A DNA stretch of 64,000 nucleotides, taken from assembly GCF_004346265.1 (NCBI RefSeq), contig NZ_SMAP01000009.1, positions 52,758-116,757 of the forward strand. Direction: 5' to 3'. The notes below the pieces were generated by a model, which worked only from the letters and a program-made list of their open reading frames with translations, searched no databases and was not told the DNA's origin. Position numbers and translations under genes: made by a program. Shown here piece after piece: positions 1 to 9,514 of the stretch (its first letter is position 1; every line of letters starts with the position of its first letter). This DNA is from Thermomonas haemolytica. GTDB taxonomy: Bacteria; Pseudomonadota; Gammaproteobacteria; Xanthomonadales; Xanthomonadaceae.

Positions 1-1002
<1,002 letters not shown>

Positions 1003-1004
<2 letters not shown>

Positions 1005-1008
1005 TGTA
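1003..1008 (-). promoter_or_regulatory. -10 box (TACAAT) at the dusA start
   Basis: TACAAT on the minus strand overlaps the first possible ATG of dusA and lies 7 nt before an in-frame GTG (995). It belongs to a group of similar boxes found 6-8 nt before starts in this window. Confidence 0.45.
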
Positions 1009-1078
1009 CGGAGCAGGGGCAGCCGCAGCGGCGATGCGCGACAATAGCGCGATCCGCTCGACGCAGCCCGCCGCCATG

Positions 1079-3709
1079 ATGAACACCAGCTACCGCAAGC
1101 CCCTGCCCGGCACCGCCTTCGACTATTTCGACGCGCGCGAGGCGGTGGACGCCCTGCAGCCCGGGGCCTGGGCGCGCCTGCCGTACACCGCGCGCGTGCA
1201 CGCCGAGAACATCGTGCGCAAGGCCAACCCCGAGCACCTCAACGACTACCTGCGCCAGCTGATCGAGCGCCGGCGCGACCTCGACTTCCCGTGGTTCCCG
1301 GCGCGCGTGGTCTGCCACGACATCCTCGGCCAGACCGCGCTGGTGGACCTGGCCGGGCTGCGCGAGGCGATCGCCGAGGCCGGCGGCGACCCCGCGCAGG
1401 TGAACCCGGTGGTGCCGGTGCAGCTGATCGTGGACCACTCGCTGGCGGTGGAGGCGCCGGGCTTCGACCCGCAGGCGTTCGCCAGGAACCGCGCGATCGA
1501 GGACCGCCGCAACGCCGACCGCTTCGACTTCATCGAGTGGTGCCGGCGTGCGTTCGACAACGTGGACGTGATCCCCGCCGGCAACGGGATCATGCACCAG
1601 ATCAACCTGGAGAAGATGTCGCCGGTGGTCTATACCCGCGCCGGCGTGGCCTTCCCCGACACCTGCGTCGGCACCGACTCGCACACGCCGCACGTGGACG
1701 CGCTGGGCGTGATCGCCGTCGGCGTCGGCGGGCTGGAGGCGGAGAGCGTGATGCTGGGCCGCGCCTCGATGATGCGCCTGCCCGAGATCGTGGCGGTGGA
1801 GCTCAGCGGCCGCCCCGGCCCCGGCATCACCGCCACCGACGTCGTGCTGTCGCTGACCGAGTTCCTGCGCAAGGAGAAGGTGGTCGGCGCGTACCTGGAG
1901 TTCCGCGGCGAGGGCGCCGCCGCGCTGACCATCGGCGACCGCGCCACCATCAGCAACATGGCCCCGGAATACGGCGCGACCGCGGCGCTGTTCTTCATCG
2001 ACGCCAACACCCTGGACTACCTGCGCCTGACCGGCCGCAGCGACGCCCAGGTGGCGCTGGTGGAGACCTATGCCAAGACCCTGGGCCTGTGGGCCGACGA
2101 CCTCGCCCACGCCCAGTACGAGCGCACCCTGCACTTCGATCTGTCCACGGTGGAACGCACCCTGGCCGGCCCGTCCAACCCGCACCGCCGGCTGCCGGTG
2201 GCGGCGCTGGCCGAGCGCGGGATCGCCGACGAAGCCAAGTTGGCCGCGGCGCGCGCCGACGAAGCCGAAGGGCGGCTGCCGGACGGCGCGGTGATCATCG
2301 CCGCCATCACCAGCTGCACCAACACCAGCAACCCACGCAACGTGATCGCGGCCGGGCTGCTGGCACGCAACGCCAACGCGCGCGGGCTGGCGCGCAAGCC
2401 GTGGGTGAAGACCTCGCTGGCCCCCGGCTCGCGGGTGGTGGAACGCTACCTGAAGGACGCCGGCCTGCTGCCGGAGCTGGAGCGGCTGGGGTTCGGCATC
2501 GTCGGTTTTGCCTGCACCACCTGCAACGGCATGAGCGGCGCGCTGGACCCTGCGATCCAGCAGGAGATCATCGACCGCGACCTGTACGCCACCGCCGTGC
2601 TGTCGGGCAACCGCAACTTCGACGGCCGCATCCACCCCTACGCCAAGCAGGCGTTCCTGGCCAGCCCGCCGCTGGTGATCGCCTATGCGATCGCCGGCAG
2701 CGTGCGCTTCGACATCGAGCGCGACGTGCTCGGCACCGATGCCGACGGGCAGCCGGTGCGGCTGAAGGACATCTGGCCGAGCGATGAAGAGATCGACGCG
2801 GTGGTGCAGGCCAGCGTGAAGCCGGAGCAGTTCCACGCGGTGTACGCGCCGATGTTCGCGCCGCGCACCCAGGGCGAGCGCGCGCAGCCGCTGTACGCCT
2901 GGCGCCCGCAGAGCACCTACATCCGCCGCCCGCCGTACTGGGACCGCGAGGGCGTGGGCGCGCTGGCGGCGTATCCGCGCACGCTGCGCGGGATGCGCGC
3001 GCTGGCGGTGCTGGGCGACAACATCACCACCGACCACCTCTCGCCCAGCAACGCGATCCTGCCCGACAGCGCCGCCGGCGAGTACCTGGCGCGCATGGGC
3101 CTGCCGGAAGAGGACTTCAACTCCTACGCCACCCACCGCGGCGACCATCTCACCGCGATGCGCGCCACCTTCGCCAATCCCAAGCTGCTCAACGAGATGG
3201 TGCGCGACGCCGACGGCAAGGTGCGCCAGGGTTCGCTGGCGCGTCTGGAACCGGAGGGCACCGTGATGCGCATGTGGGAGGCGATCGAGACCTACATCGC
3301 GCGCCGCCAGCCGCTGATCGTGGTCGCCGGCGCCGACTACGGCCAGGGCAGCTCGCGCGACTGGGCAGCCAAGGGCGTGCGCCTGGCCGGCGTGGAGGCC
3401 ATCGTGGCCGAAGGCTTCGAGCGCATCCACCGCACCAACCTGATCGGCATGGGCGTGCTGCCGCTGCAGTTCCAGCCGGGCACCACCCGCCTCACCCTGG
3501 GCATCGACGGCAGCGAGACCTTCGATGTCGAAGGCAGCCCCGCCCCGGGCGCGACCCTGACCCTGGTGATCCATCGCCGCGACGGCAAGCGCATCGACGT
3601 CGCGGTCACCTGCCGCCTGGACACCGCCGAGGAAGTGGCGATCTACCAGGCCGGCGGCGTGCTGCAACGCTTCGCGCAGGATTTCCTGGAGGGCGCCGGC
3701 GCACACTGA
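1079..3709 (+). CDS. acnD: Fe/S-dependent 2-methylisocitrate dehydratase AcnD
   Basis: Aconitase-superfamily enzyme of the 2-methylcitrate cycle (propionate catabolism), which in characterised systems dehydrates 2-methylcitrate together with PrpF. The protein is about 876 aa, within the AcnD range. The AcnD rather than AcnA identity rests on the N-terminus MNTSYRKPLPG, on DFPWFPARVVCHDILGQTA and on TDSHTPHVDALGVIA. The [4Fe-4S] ligands are Cys413 (in SCTNTSNP) and Cys479/Cys482 (in ACTTCNGM). The swivel domain ends with DYGQGSSRDWAAKG. Two ATGs are adjacent (1076, 1079); the second gives the typical N-terminus. No prpB, prpC or prpF is adjacent, which is unusual. It could also serve as a general aconitase. 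Confidence 0.93.
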   Translation: MNTSYRKPLPGTAFDYFDAREAVDALQPGAWARLPYTARVHAENIVRKANPEHLNDYLRQLIERRRDLDFPWFPARVVCHDILGQTALVDLAGLREAIAEAGGDPAQVNPVVPVQLIVDHSLAVEAPGFDPQAFARNRAIEDRRNADRFDFIEWCRRAFDNVDVIPAGNGIMHQINLEKMSPVVYTRAGVAFPDTCVGTDSHTPHVDALGVIAVGVGGLEAESVMLGRASMMRLPEIVAVELSGRPGPGITATDVVLSLTEFLRKEKVVGAYLEFRGEGAAALTIGDRATISNMAPEYGATAALFFIDANTLDYLRLTGRSDAQVALVETYAKTLGLWADDLAHAQYERTLHFDLSTVERTLAGPSNPHRRLPVAALAERGIADEAKLAAARADEAEGRLPDGAVIIAAITSCTNTSNPRNVIAAGLLARNANARGLARKPWVKTSLAPGSRVVERYLKDAGLLPELERLGFGIVGFACTTCNGMSGALDPAIQQEIIDRDLYATAVLSGNRNFDGRIHPYAKQAFLASPPLVIAYAIAGSVRFDIERDVLGTDADGQPVRLKDIWPSDEEIDAVVQASVKPEQFHAVYAPMFAPRTQGERAQPLYAWRPQSTYIRRPPYWDREGVGALAAYPRTLRGMRALAVLGDNITTDHLSPSNAILPDSAAGEYLARMGLPEEDFNSYATHRGDHLTAMRATFANPKLLNEMVRDADGKVRQGSLARLEPEGTVMRMWEAIETYIARRQPLIVVAGADYGQGSSRDWAAKGVRLAGVEAIVAEGFERIHRTNLIGMGVLPLQFQPGTTRLTLGIDGSETFDVEGSPAPGATLTLVIHRRDGKRIDVAVTCRLDTAEEVAIYQAGGVLQRFAQDFLEGAGAH

Positions 3710-3722
3710 ATCGCCGCCGCGC

Positions 3723-3747
3723 GCGCCCGTCCCGCAGTGACGGGCGC
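3723..3747. terminator. Hairpin after acnD, possible terminator
   Basis: Perfect 9-bp inverted repeat (GCGCCCGTC / GACGGGCGC) with a 7-nt loop directly after acnD, followed by a second GC-rich stem. There is no U-tract, so intrinsic termination is doubtful. Confidence 0.4.
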
Positions 3748-3817
3748 GGCCTGCACGGCCGCGACAAGCGCGCGTGCCATCGCGCATACTGCCGGCAATG
3801 CCCCTGAGGACTCCGCC

Positions 3818-4099
3818 ATGCGCAGCGCCCTGATCGCCGGTCTCCTGCTCGCCCTGTCCGCCTGCACCACGGTGCCGCCGGAGGACATGCTGGCGCGCAA
3901 CGCCACGCCCGCGACCCGCACCGAATCGAATGGCGACGTCATCACCGAATACCGCAACGGCGGCCGCCTGGTCATGGTCAAGGTGGTGCCGCTGCGCGGG
4001 CCGACCTACTACATCTACGACCGCAACGGCGATGGCGTGGTGGACGAGCGCGACAACCGCGGCGGCCCGATGACCTACTACAAGCTGTTCAGCTGGTAA
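3818..4099 (+). CDS. Small lipoprotein, DUF2782-like
   Basis: A 93-aa protein. It has a short hydrophobic signal (MRSALIAGLLLALSAC) with a lipobox LSAC, so it is probably lipid-anchored at Cys16. The mature part contains a sequence resembling DUF2782 proteins of pseudomonads and xanthomonads: RTESNGDVITEYRNGG, then MVKVVPLRGPTYYIYD and an Asp-rich DRNGDGVVDERD stretch that looks like a single EF-hand loop, ending in TYYKLFSW. Function is unknown. The ATG at 3818 is the only start that gives a proper signal peptide. It lies 19 nt upstream of the cardiolipin synthase gene, so co-transcription is possible. The family name is from memory of the motif and is not certain. Confidence 0.75.
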   Translation: MRSALIAGLLLALSACTTVPPEDMLARNATPATRTESNGDVITEYRNGGRLVMVKVVPLRGPTYYIYDRNGDGVVDERDNRGGPMTYYKLFSW

Positions 4100-4118
4100 G
4101 CCCGCATCGGGCAGGCGC

Positions 4119-5522
4119 ATGCTGCTCGCTTCGCTGCATCCGACGCTTGCGCACGCACTCAGCCTGCTGCACGTGGCCGCGGTCGCCCTCGGCCTGCTGC
4201 TGTACGTCGCGCTCACCCACTCCGGCCGCCAGCGCCGGCCGCCCTCGGCGGCCCTGGCCTGGGTGCTCGCACTGATCGCCTTCCCCTATCTGGCGCTGCC
4301 GGTCTACCTGCTGCTGGGCACGCGCAAGCTGGCGCACGCGCACGCGCCGCAGGACCCGCCAGCGGCCACGCCCGTGGCGGCGACCGCCAACTGGGCCAGC
4401 GCGCTCACCCGCGGGCTGGACCTGCCGCCGCCGCGGCGCTGCGCCGCGCTGCGGATCGAAGCCGACGGCGCGCGCGCGCTGCAGGCGCTGCTGGAGCTGC
4501 TGGACGCGGCCCGCACGCGGATCGACATCGAGGTCTTCCTGCTGCGCGCCGATGCGGTGGGCACAGCGGTAGCCGAGGCGCTGGCGCGCGCGCATGCGCG
4601 CGGGGTCGCGGTGCGGGTGCTGCTGGACGGGCTGGGCGCCTTCGCCGGGCATCGCCGCACCCTGCGCCTGCTGCGCGGCAGCGGCGCGCAGCTGCGCTGG
4701 TTCTCGCCGCTGCGGCTGCGCCTGCGCCCGCAGTTCGGGCGCGGCAACCTGCGCAACCACCGCAAGCTGGTGGTGGTGGATGGCCAACGCCTGTGGACCG
4801 GCGGCCGCAACCTCGCCTGCGAGTATTTCCTCGGGCATGCGCCGGCCCCCGCCTGGGACGACCTCAGCCTGCTCGCGGACGGCGGCATCGCGCGCGACGC
4901 CGCGCGCCTGTTCGCGCGCGACTGGGCGCTGGCCGGCGGCGATGCGGCGATGCCGGCGGCGGAACCCATCGACGCCGCGGAGGACGGCACGCTGGCGCAG
5001 CTGCTGCCCAGCGGCCCGGACCGTCGCGACGACACCGCCTACGCCCTGCTGCTGGGCGCGATCCACCGCGCCGATGCGCGCGTGCTGCTGGCCACGCCCT
5101 ACTTCGTGCCCGACGATGCGCTGCAGCTGGCGCTGGTGCTGGCCGCGCGCCGCGGGGTGCAGGTGGAGCTGCTGCTGCCGGCGCGTTCCAACCACCATTT
5201 GGCCGACATCGCGCGCGCGCGCAGCCTGCGCGAGCTGGCCGCCGCCGGGGCGCACATCCACCTGCTGCCGCGGATGCTGCATGCCAAGGCCTTCGTGATC
5301 GACGCCGCACTCGCCAGCGCCGGCTCGATCAATCTGGACGGACGCAGCCTGTTCCTGAACTACGAACTCAACGTGCTGCTGCACGATCCGGCTGAGATCG
5401 AGGCGCTGGCCGACTGGTTCGCGGCGCGGCGCGCGCAGGCCTCGCCCTACGTCGCGCGCGCCCCCGGCTGGCTGCGCGACGTGGGCGAAGGCATGGTGCG
5501 CGCGCTGGGGTTCCAGCTGTGA
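4119..5522 (+). CDS. cls: Cardiolipin synthase / phospholipase D-like protein
   Basis: Membrane phosphatidyltransferase that makes cardiolipin from phosphatidylglycerol. The 467-aa protein starts with two hydrophobic segments (about residues 12-36 and 45-68), typical of Cls enzymes. Two HKD (HxKxxxxD) catalytic motifs follow: NHRKLVVVDG with His214 and LHAKAFVID with His388. The phrases TGGRNLACEYF and ASAGSINLDGRS after each motif are the expected glycine/serine-rich continuations. The C-terminal AxxxxRAQAS region is also normal for the family. Which Cls class (ClsA, ClsB or ClsC) is not resolved; length and the N-terminal membrane anchor favour ClsA. It converges with uvrD 21 bp downstream. 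Confidence 0.9.
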   Translation: MLLASLHPTLAHALSLLHVAAVALGLLLYVALTHSGRQRRPPSAALAWVLALIAFPYLALPVYLLLGTRKLAHAHAPQDPPAATPVAATANWASALTRGLDLPPPRRCAALRIEADGARALQALLELLDAARTRIDIEVFLLRADAVGTAVAEALARAHARGVAVRVLLDGLGAFAGHRRTLRLLRGSGAQLRWFSPLRLRLRPQFGRGNLRNHRKLVVVDGQRLWTGGRNLACEYFLGHAPAPAWDDLSLLADGGIARDAARLFARDWALAGGDAAMPAAEPIDAAEDGTLAQLLPSGPDRRDDTAYALLLGAIHRADARVLLATPYFVPDDALQLALVLAARRGVQVELLLPARSNHHLADIARARSLRELAAAGAHIHLLPRMLHAKAFVIDAALASAGSINLDGRSLFLNYELNVLLHDPAEIEALADWFAARRAQASPYVARAPGWLRDVGEGMVRALGFQL

Positions 5523-5543
5523 CCGCGCCCATCGCCAGCCCCC

Positions 5544-7745
5544 TCATGCCGGGCTGAGGTTGGCATAGGCCAGCACCAGCCATTTGCTGCCCACGTCGTC
5601 GAAGTTCACCTGCACGCGGGCGTGGGCACCGCTGCCCTCCACGTCGGTCACGAAGCCGGTGCCGAACGTCGGGTGGCGCACGCTGGCCCCCAACCGGATC
5701 GGCGCCTCCTCCAGCGCGGCATGGCCGGCATCGCGGCGCGGCGCGGCGGCGAAGGGGCGCGCGCCGAACGCCGGCTGCGGCTTCGGGCGGATCTCGCGCA
5801 GCAGGGCCTTCGGGATCTCGCGCAGGAAGCGCGACGGCAGCCCGTACATGTCGCTGCCATGGATGCGCCGGCGCTCGGCATGGCACAGCACCAGCTGCTG
5901 GCGCGCGCGGGTGATGCCGACGTAGGCCAGCCGCCGCTCCTCGGCCATCCGCCCCGGTTCCTCGGCCGAGCGCAGGTTGGGGAACAGCCCCTCTTCCAGC
6001 CCGACCAGGAACACCAGCGGGAACTCCAGGCCCTTGGCGCTGTGCAGCGTCATCAGCTGCACCCCGTCCTCGCCCGCCTGCGCCTGGCCTTCGCCGGCCT
6101 CCAGCGCGGCATAGGCGAGGAAGGCGACCAGCTCAGGCATCGCCGCGGCATCCTCCTCGTCACCGCGCACGAAGCGCGAGGCCACCGAGACCAGCTCGTC
6201 GAGGTTGTCGGTGCGCGAGTCCTGCTGCCCGCGCGATTCGTTCTCGTAATGCGTGCGCAGGCCGGAGCGCGCCAGCACGTGGTCGATCTTCTCCGCCAGC
6301 GGCATCGTCGCGGTTTCATCGGCCAGCACCTCGACCAGCTGCAGGAAGCCGGCCACCGCATTGCGCGCGCGCGCCGCCAGCGTAGCGCCATCGCACAACC
6401 GGCGCGTGGCCCGCCACAGCGACTCGCGGTGTTCGCGCGCGGCGCGGCGGATCTCGTCCAGGGTGCGCTCGCCGATCCCGCGCGATGGCGTGTTGACTGC
6501 GCGTTCGAACGCCGCATCGTCGTCGCGGTTGGCCAGCAGGCGCAGGTAGGCCAGCGCGTCCTTGATCTCGGCGCGCTCGAAGAAGCGCATGCCGCCATAG
6601 ACGCGGTATGGGATCTGGCGCTTCAGCAGCTCCTCTTCGAAGGCGCGCGACTGCGCGTTGCTGCGGTAGAGGATGGCGGCGTCGCCCCAGCTGCCGCCGC
6701 CCTGCACCCACTGCGCGATGCGGCCGACCACGTAGGTGGCCTCGTCGATCTCGCTCCAGGCCGCGTACAGGTCGATCGGCTCGCCCTCGCCGGCCTCGGT
6801 CCACAGGCGCTTGCCGAGGCGGTCCTCGTTGTGCGCGATCACCGCGTTGGCGGCGTTGAGGATGTTGCTGGTGGAGCGGTAGTTCTGCTCCAGGCGGAGG
6901 GTCTGCGCGCCGGGGAAGTCGCGCAGGAAGCGCTGCACGTTCTCCACCTTGGCGCCGCGCCAGCCGTAGATGGCCTGGTCGTCGTCGCCGACCACGAATA
7001 CTTGCCCGCATCTTTCATCGGTACCGCTGCCGGCCAGCAGGCGCACGAAGCCGTACTGGATGGCATTGGTGTCCTGGAACTCGTCCACCAGGATCTGCCC
7101 GAAGCGCTGGCGATAGTGCGCCAGCAACCCCGGCTGCTCGCGCAGCAGCTCGTGCGCGCGCAGTAGCAGCTCGGCGAAATCCACCAGCCCGGCGCGCTCG
7201 CAGCGCTCCTGGTAGGCGGCGTAGGCGCGCAGCAGGGCCTCGCCCCAGGGGTCGCCCGGGGCCGGCTGGATGTGCTGCGGGCGGCGGCCTTCGTCCTTCT
7301 GCGCGTTGATCCACCAGGCGATCTGACGCGGCGGGAACTGGCCGTCGTCCAGCTCCAGCTGCTGCGCCACGCGCTTGACCAGGCGCAGCTGGTCGTCGGC
7401 ATCCAGCACCTGGAACCCTTCCGGCAAGCGCGCCTCCTGCCAGTGCAGGCGCAGCAGGCGGTGGGCCAGGCCGTGGAAGGTGCCGATCCACGCGCCGCGC
7501 ACCTCGCCGCCCAGCTGCGCGGCGATGCGCCCGCGCATCTCGCCGGCCGCCTTGTTGGTGAAGGTGACCGCGAGGATGCCGTGCAGCGGCACCCCGAACA
7601 CCTGGTGCAGCCAGGCGATGCGGTGGGTGAGCACGCGGGTCTTGCCGGAGCCGGCACCGGCCAACACGAGGTAGTGCCCGGGCGCGGCGGAGACGGCCTC
7701 GCGCTGGGCCGGGTTCAGCCCATCGAGAAGGTGGGAGACATCCAT
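5544..7745 (-). CDS. uvrD: DNA helicase II UvrD
   Basis: Superfamily 1A 3'-5' DNA helicase for mismatch and nucleotide-excision repair. With the start at 7745 (MDVSHLLDGLNPAQREAV) it is 733 aa, the normal UvrD length. Walker A is GAGSGKTR around residues 30-37, and Walker B is DEFQDTN at residues 221-227. GDDDQAIYGWRGA, EQNYRST, LMTLHSAKGLEFP and VGITRARQQL correspond to later SF1A motifs. The C-terminal tail is a Tudor-like piece (VRHPTFGTGFVTDVEG ... KWLVLAYANL), which is typical of UvrD/PcrA and is missing from Rep. An open upstream extension to 7961 does not look like helicase and is ignored. The paralogue rep lies at 60.6-62.6 kb. The gene is divergent from the sugar transporter. Confidence 0.95.
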   Translation of the reverse strand: MDVSHLLDGLNPAQREAVSAAPGHYLVLAGAGSGKTRVLTHRIAWLHQVFGVPLHGILAVTFTNKAAGEMRGRIAAQLGGEVRGAWIGTFHGLAHRLLRLHWQEARLPEGFQVLDADDQLRLVKRVAQQLELDDGQFPPRQIAWWINAQKDEGRRPQHIQPAPGDPWGEALLRAYAAYQERCERAGLVDFAELLLRAHELLREQPGLLAHYRQRFGQILVDEFQDTNAIQYGFVRLLAGSGTDERCGQVFVVGDDDQAIYGWRGAKVENVQRFLRDFPGAQTLRLEQNYRSTSNILNAANAVIAHNEDRLGKRLWTEAGEGEPIDLYAAWSEIDEATYVVGRIAQWVQGGGSWGDAAILYRSNAQSRAFEEELLKRQIPYRVYGGMRFFERAEIKDALAYLRLLANRDDDAAFERAVNTPSRGIGERTLDEIRRAAREHRESLWRATRRLCDGATLAARARNAVAGFLQLVEVLADETATMPLAEKIDHVLARSGLRTHYENESRGQQDSRTDNLDELVSVASRFVRGDEEDAAAMPELVAFLAYAALEAGEGQAQAGEDGVQLMTLHSAKGLEFPLVFLVGLEEGLFPNLRSAEEPGRMAEERRLAYVGITRARQQLVLCHAERRRIHGSDMYGLPSRFLREIPKALLREIRPKPQPAFGARPFAAAPRRDAGHAALEEAPIRLGASVRHPTFGTGFVTDVEGSGAHARVQVNFDDVGSKWLVLAYANLSPA

Positions 7746-7819
7746 CGCCCGGATTTTACCCGCCCCTGCGCTGGGGCCGAGGCATGTGCTTGCCAGGGCC
7801 GGGGGCATGCCGTCAGATG

Positions 7820-7830
7820 CTGCAATGCAG
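7820..7830. repeat. Small inverted repeat between uvrD and the sugar transporter
   Basis: Perfect CTGCA-a-TGCAG inverted repeat upstream of the transporter promoter. It could be a protein site; it is short, so chance is possible. Confidence 0.3.
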
Positions 7831-7858
7831 TAGCCCCTGCGGCCGCCGCCACCGCCGT

Positions 7859-7872
7859 GGAAATCGTTTGCA
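7859..7872. promoter_or_regulatory. Probable LacI-family repressor operator upstream of the sugar transporter
   Basis: The minus-strand reading TGCAAACGATTTCC fits the LacI-family operator pattern TGnAAnCGnTTnCA at nine of ten fixed positions. It touches the putative -35 element, so a bound repressor would block transcription. No LacI-type regulator gene is in the window. Confidence 0.6.
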
Positions 7873-7895
7873 ATGCCACGCAACCGCTGTACAAG
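7868..7895 (+). promoter_or_regulatory. Putative sigma-70 promoter of the sugar transporter
   Basis: TTGCAA (7868-7873) and TACAAG (7890-7895) are separated by 16 bp. The -35 overlaps the operator. The start codon is about 80 nt downstream of the expected transcription start. Confidence 0.45.
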
Positions 7896-7931
7896 GCGGG
7901 CACATGGCTGCTGTACTGCGGTTGGGGAAAT

Positions 7932-7952
7932 GACGCCGCAGGCGGCGTCTTT
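7932..7952 (+). terminator. Hairpin with short U-run in the transporter leader (possible attenuator)
   Basis: GACGCCG-CAGG-CGGCGTC followed by TTT lies inside the 5' leader, 32 nt before the start codon at 7984. It has the form of a weak intrinsic terminator. Confidence 0.4.
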
Positions 7953-7983
7953 CCGGATCAATCACCAGCAACGGCGAGGCGCG

Positions 7984-9432
7984 ATGGCACACCAGCAAAC
8001 GCGATGGGCGCAGTTCGGCGTCCTCATCACCGTGTTCTTCTTCTGGGGCTTCGTCGCCGCCAGCAACGACATCCTGATCCCGGTGTTCAAGAAGGCCTTC
8101 CACCTCAGCCAGGCGCAGAGCCAGCTGGTGTCGGTGGCGTTCTACGTGGCCTACACGGTCGGGGCGCTGCTGTACGTGGCTGCGTCCAAGGCGCTTGGAG
8201 GCGACCTCTTGCACCGCATCGGCTACCGCAATGGCATCTGCCTCGGGCTGCTGCTGTCGGCGCTGGGCACGTTGCTGTTCTACCCGGCCGCCAACAGCGG
8301 CTCGTTCGCGCTGATGCTGTCGGGGCTGTTCATCGTCGGGCTGGGCTTTGCACTGCAGCAGATCGCAGCCAACCCGCTGGCGATCGTGATGGGCAACCCG
8401 GCCACCGGCGCGCAGCGGCTGACCCTGGCCGGCGGCATCAACAACCTCGGCACCACGGTCGGGCCGCTGCTGGTGAGCCTGGCGATCTTCGGCAGCGTGA
8501 CCGCCAACAACGACGTAGCCAGCATCGAGAGCGTCAAGGTCCCGTATCTGGTGCTGGGCGCGGCGTTCGTGCTGGTGGCGCTGCTACTGTGGCTATCGGC
8601 CGTGCCCGACCACATCGACCTGGACGCGCTGGCGCGCGAGGAAGCCGTTGCCGCCGCGCCCCCCGTGGATCGCGGCTCGGCCTTCGCGTATCCGCAGCTG
8701 GCGCTGGGGATGCTGGCGATCTTCGTGTACGTCGGCGTGGAAGTCTCCACCATCAGCAACCTGCCGGCCTATCTGCACGAAGGGCTGGGCATCCAGACCC
8801 ACCGCCTGGCCCCGTATGTGTCGCTGTACTGGGCCAGCCTGATGATCGGCCGCTGGACCGGCGCGGCCGGCGCGTTCGAGGTCGGCGCGACCGCGCGCCG
8901 GCTGCTCACGCTGGTGCTGCCGTTCCTCGCGTTTGGGGTGTACCTGGCGGTGAACGCGATCGCCCGCCACGACGTCTCGCAGTTCTTCGGCTATGCCGGG
9001 GTGATCGTGGTGATGATCGCGGCCACCCTGCTCAGCCGCGGCAACCCGGCGCGGATGCTGCTGTACTTCGCGCTGTGCGGGATCGCCGTCCTGCTGGTCG
9101 GCATGGCCACGACGGGCAAGATCAGCATCTTCGCCTTCATCAGCGTGGGCCTGTTCTGCAGCACGATGTGGCCGTGCATCTTCGCGCTGGCGATCACCGG
9201 CCTGGGCCGCCACACCAACCAGGGCAGCAGCCTGCTGATCATGATGATCATGGGCGGCGGGCTGGTGAGCTGGGCGCAGGGGGCGCTGGCCGATGCGGTG
9301 GGCGTGCACGCCAGCTTCTGGGTCGGGGTGGCCTGCTTCGCCTACCTTGCGTTCTACGCGCTGCGCACTGCGCGGGCGCTGCGCGCGCAGGGCATCGACC
9401 TCGACCGCCTGGCCGCGCAGGGCGGGCACTGA
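7984..9432 (+). CDS. Sugar MFS transporter, FucP/GluP (glucose/galactose) type
   Basis: Inner-membrane proton-coupled sugar symporter of the FucP family, predicted 12 transmembrane helices. The 482-aa protein begins MAHQQTRWAQFG and immediately enters a helix containing FFFWGFVAASNDIL, a FucP hallmark. ALQQIAANPLAIVMGNP and LAGGINNLGTTVGP in helices 4-5 are characteristic of the glucose/galactose branch. Later GVEVSTISNLPAYL and the final GGGLVSW region agree. The start at 7984 is preceded by GGCGAGG at suitable spacing; longer in-frame starts (7873, 7930) fall in the leader. Regulation probably involves a LacI-type repressor (operator at 7859-7872). Homologues serve N-acetylglucosamine, glucose or fucose uptake; the substrate cannot be chosen from sequence. 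Confidence 0.9.
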   Translation: MAHQQTRWAQFGVLITVFFFWGFVAASNDILIPVFKKAFHLSQAQSQLVSVAFYVAYTVGALLYVAASKALGGDLLHRIGYRNGICLGLLLSALGTLLFYPAANSGSFALMLSGLFIVGLGFALQQIAANPLAIVMGNPATGAQRLTLAGGINNLGTTVGPLLVSLAIFGSVTANNDVASIESVKVPYLVLGAAFVLVALLLWLSAVPDHIDLDALAREEAVAAAPPVDRGSAFAYPQLALGMLAIFVYVGVEVSTISNLPAYLHEGLGIQTHRLAPYVSLYWASLMIGRWTGAAGAFEVGATARRLLTLVLPFLAFGVYLAVNAIARHDVSQFFGYAGVIVVMIAATLLSRGNPARMLLYFALCGIAVLLVGMATTGKISIFAFISVGLFCSTMWPCIFALAITGLGRHTNQGSSLLIMMIMGGGLVSWAQGALADAVGVHASFWVGVACFAYLAFYALRTARALRAQGIDLDRLAAQGGH

Positions 9433-9514
9433 CGGCGCGCCGCGCAACGCCGCGTTGCCGCCATCGCAACGGTGGCGGCGCTAGAGTGGCGCTCCCCACC
9501 GCGAGCGCCTTGCC

